Source: Candidatus Zhuqueibacterota bacterium (GTDB lineage: Bacteria; Zhuqueibacterota; QNDG01). From it: a DNA stretch of 6,065 nt. Below the pieces are notes generated by a model, which made no database searches, was not told the origin of the DNA, and saw only the letters and a program-made list of their open reading frames with translations. The first letter of the stretch is position 1. Each line of letters begins with the position of its first letter. This document shows positions 6,041 to 6,065 of the stretch, piece after piece. The position numbers and the translations under genes were made by a program. The DNA is taken from contig QNDG01000113.1 of the NCBI GenBank assembly GCA_003645915.1, positions 1 to 6,065 of the forward strand, in the 5' to 3' direction.

Positions 6041-6065
6041 AAAGGAGTTTTATTGCGAGGATCGA
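6041..6065 (+). other. Edge segment: possible RBS and TTG start, or start of a dispersed repeat
   Basis: AAAGGAG (6041-6047) is followed five bases later by TTG (6053-6055), which would open a reading frame cut off by the window edge after four codons. The alternative is that ATTGCGAGGATCGA begins the common dispersed repeat of the type ATTGCGAGGAGCGAAGCGACGAAGCAAT, recalled from many bacterial genomes. The second reading fits the repeat next to it at 5962-5989. The sequence ends too early to decide. Confidence 0.3.

Overview
The window is an AT-rich piece of bacterial chromosome. It carries three complete genes on the + strand, packed head to tail, after a 489-base gene-free leader rich in small repeats. 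The host is didermic (Gram-negative), because the middle gene encodes an outer-membrane beta-barrel protein with an N-terminal signal peptide and a C-terminal phenylalanine. A Bacteroidota-style promoter match (TTTG, 21 bases, TAAATTTGC) and small dispersed palindromes hint at the FCB superphylum or a similar uncultured lineage. Purine-rich Shine-Dalgarno sequences are also present, so this placement is low confidence and no species can be named.

Layout: bases 1-489 hold a tandem pair of small palindromes (27-62), six head-to-tail copies of a 20-bp unit (101-220), a compact hairpin where the array ends, two candidate promoters, and a perfect 15-bp direct repeat just before the first ribosome binding site. 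Bases 490-2505 encode a full-length transketolase. Bases 2502-5135 encode an 877-residue secreted patatin-like phospholipase fused to three POTRA-like domains and an Omp85-type barrel. Its start codon overlaps the transketolase stop as ATGA. Bases 5171-5938 encode an exonuclease III family AP endonuclease of the ExoA/APE1 type with its own Shine-Dalgarno, 35 bases downstream. Bases 5939-6065 are non-coding and hold short repeat-like sequences that run off the edge.

The three genes are probably one transcription unit: the ATGA overlap and the 35-base gap leave little room for internal promoters. Their functions (pentose phosphate carbon shuffling, surface lipid hydrolysis or autotransport, base-excision repair) form no obvious pathway, so the arrangement looks like co-transcription of housekeeping and envelope genes. 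I see no clear new defence or mobile system. The items most worth a second look are the three-POTRA patatin/Omp85 protein with its altered loop-6 motif, the two T8 tracts in its signal-peptide codons, and the 20-bp tandem array.
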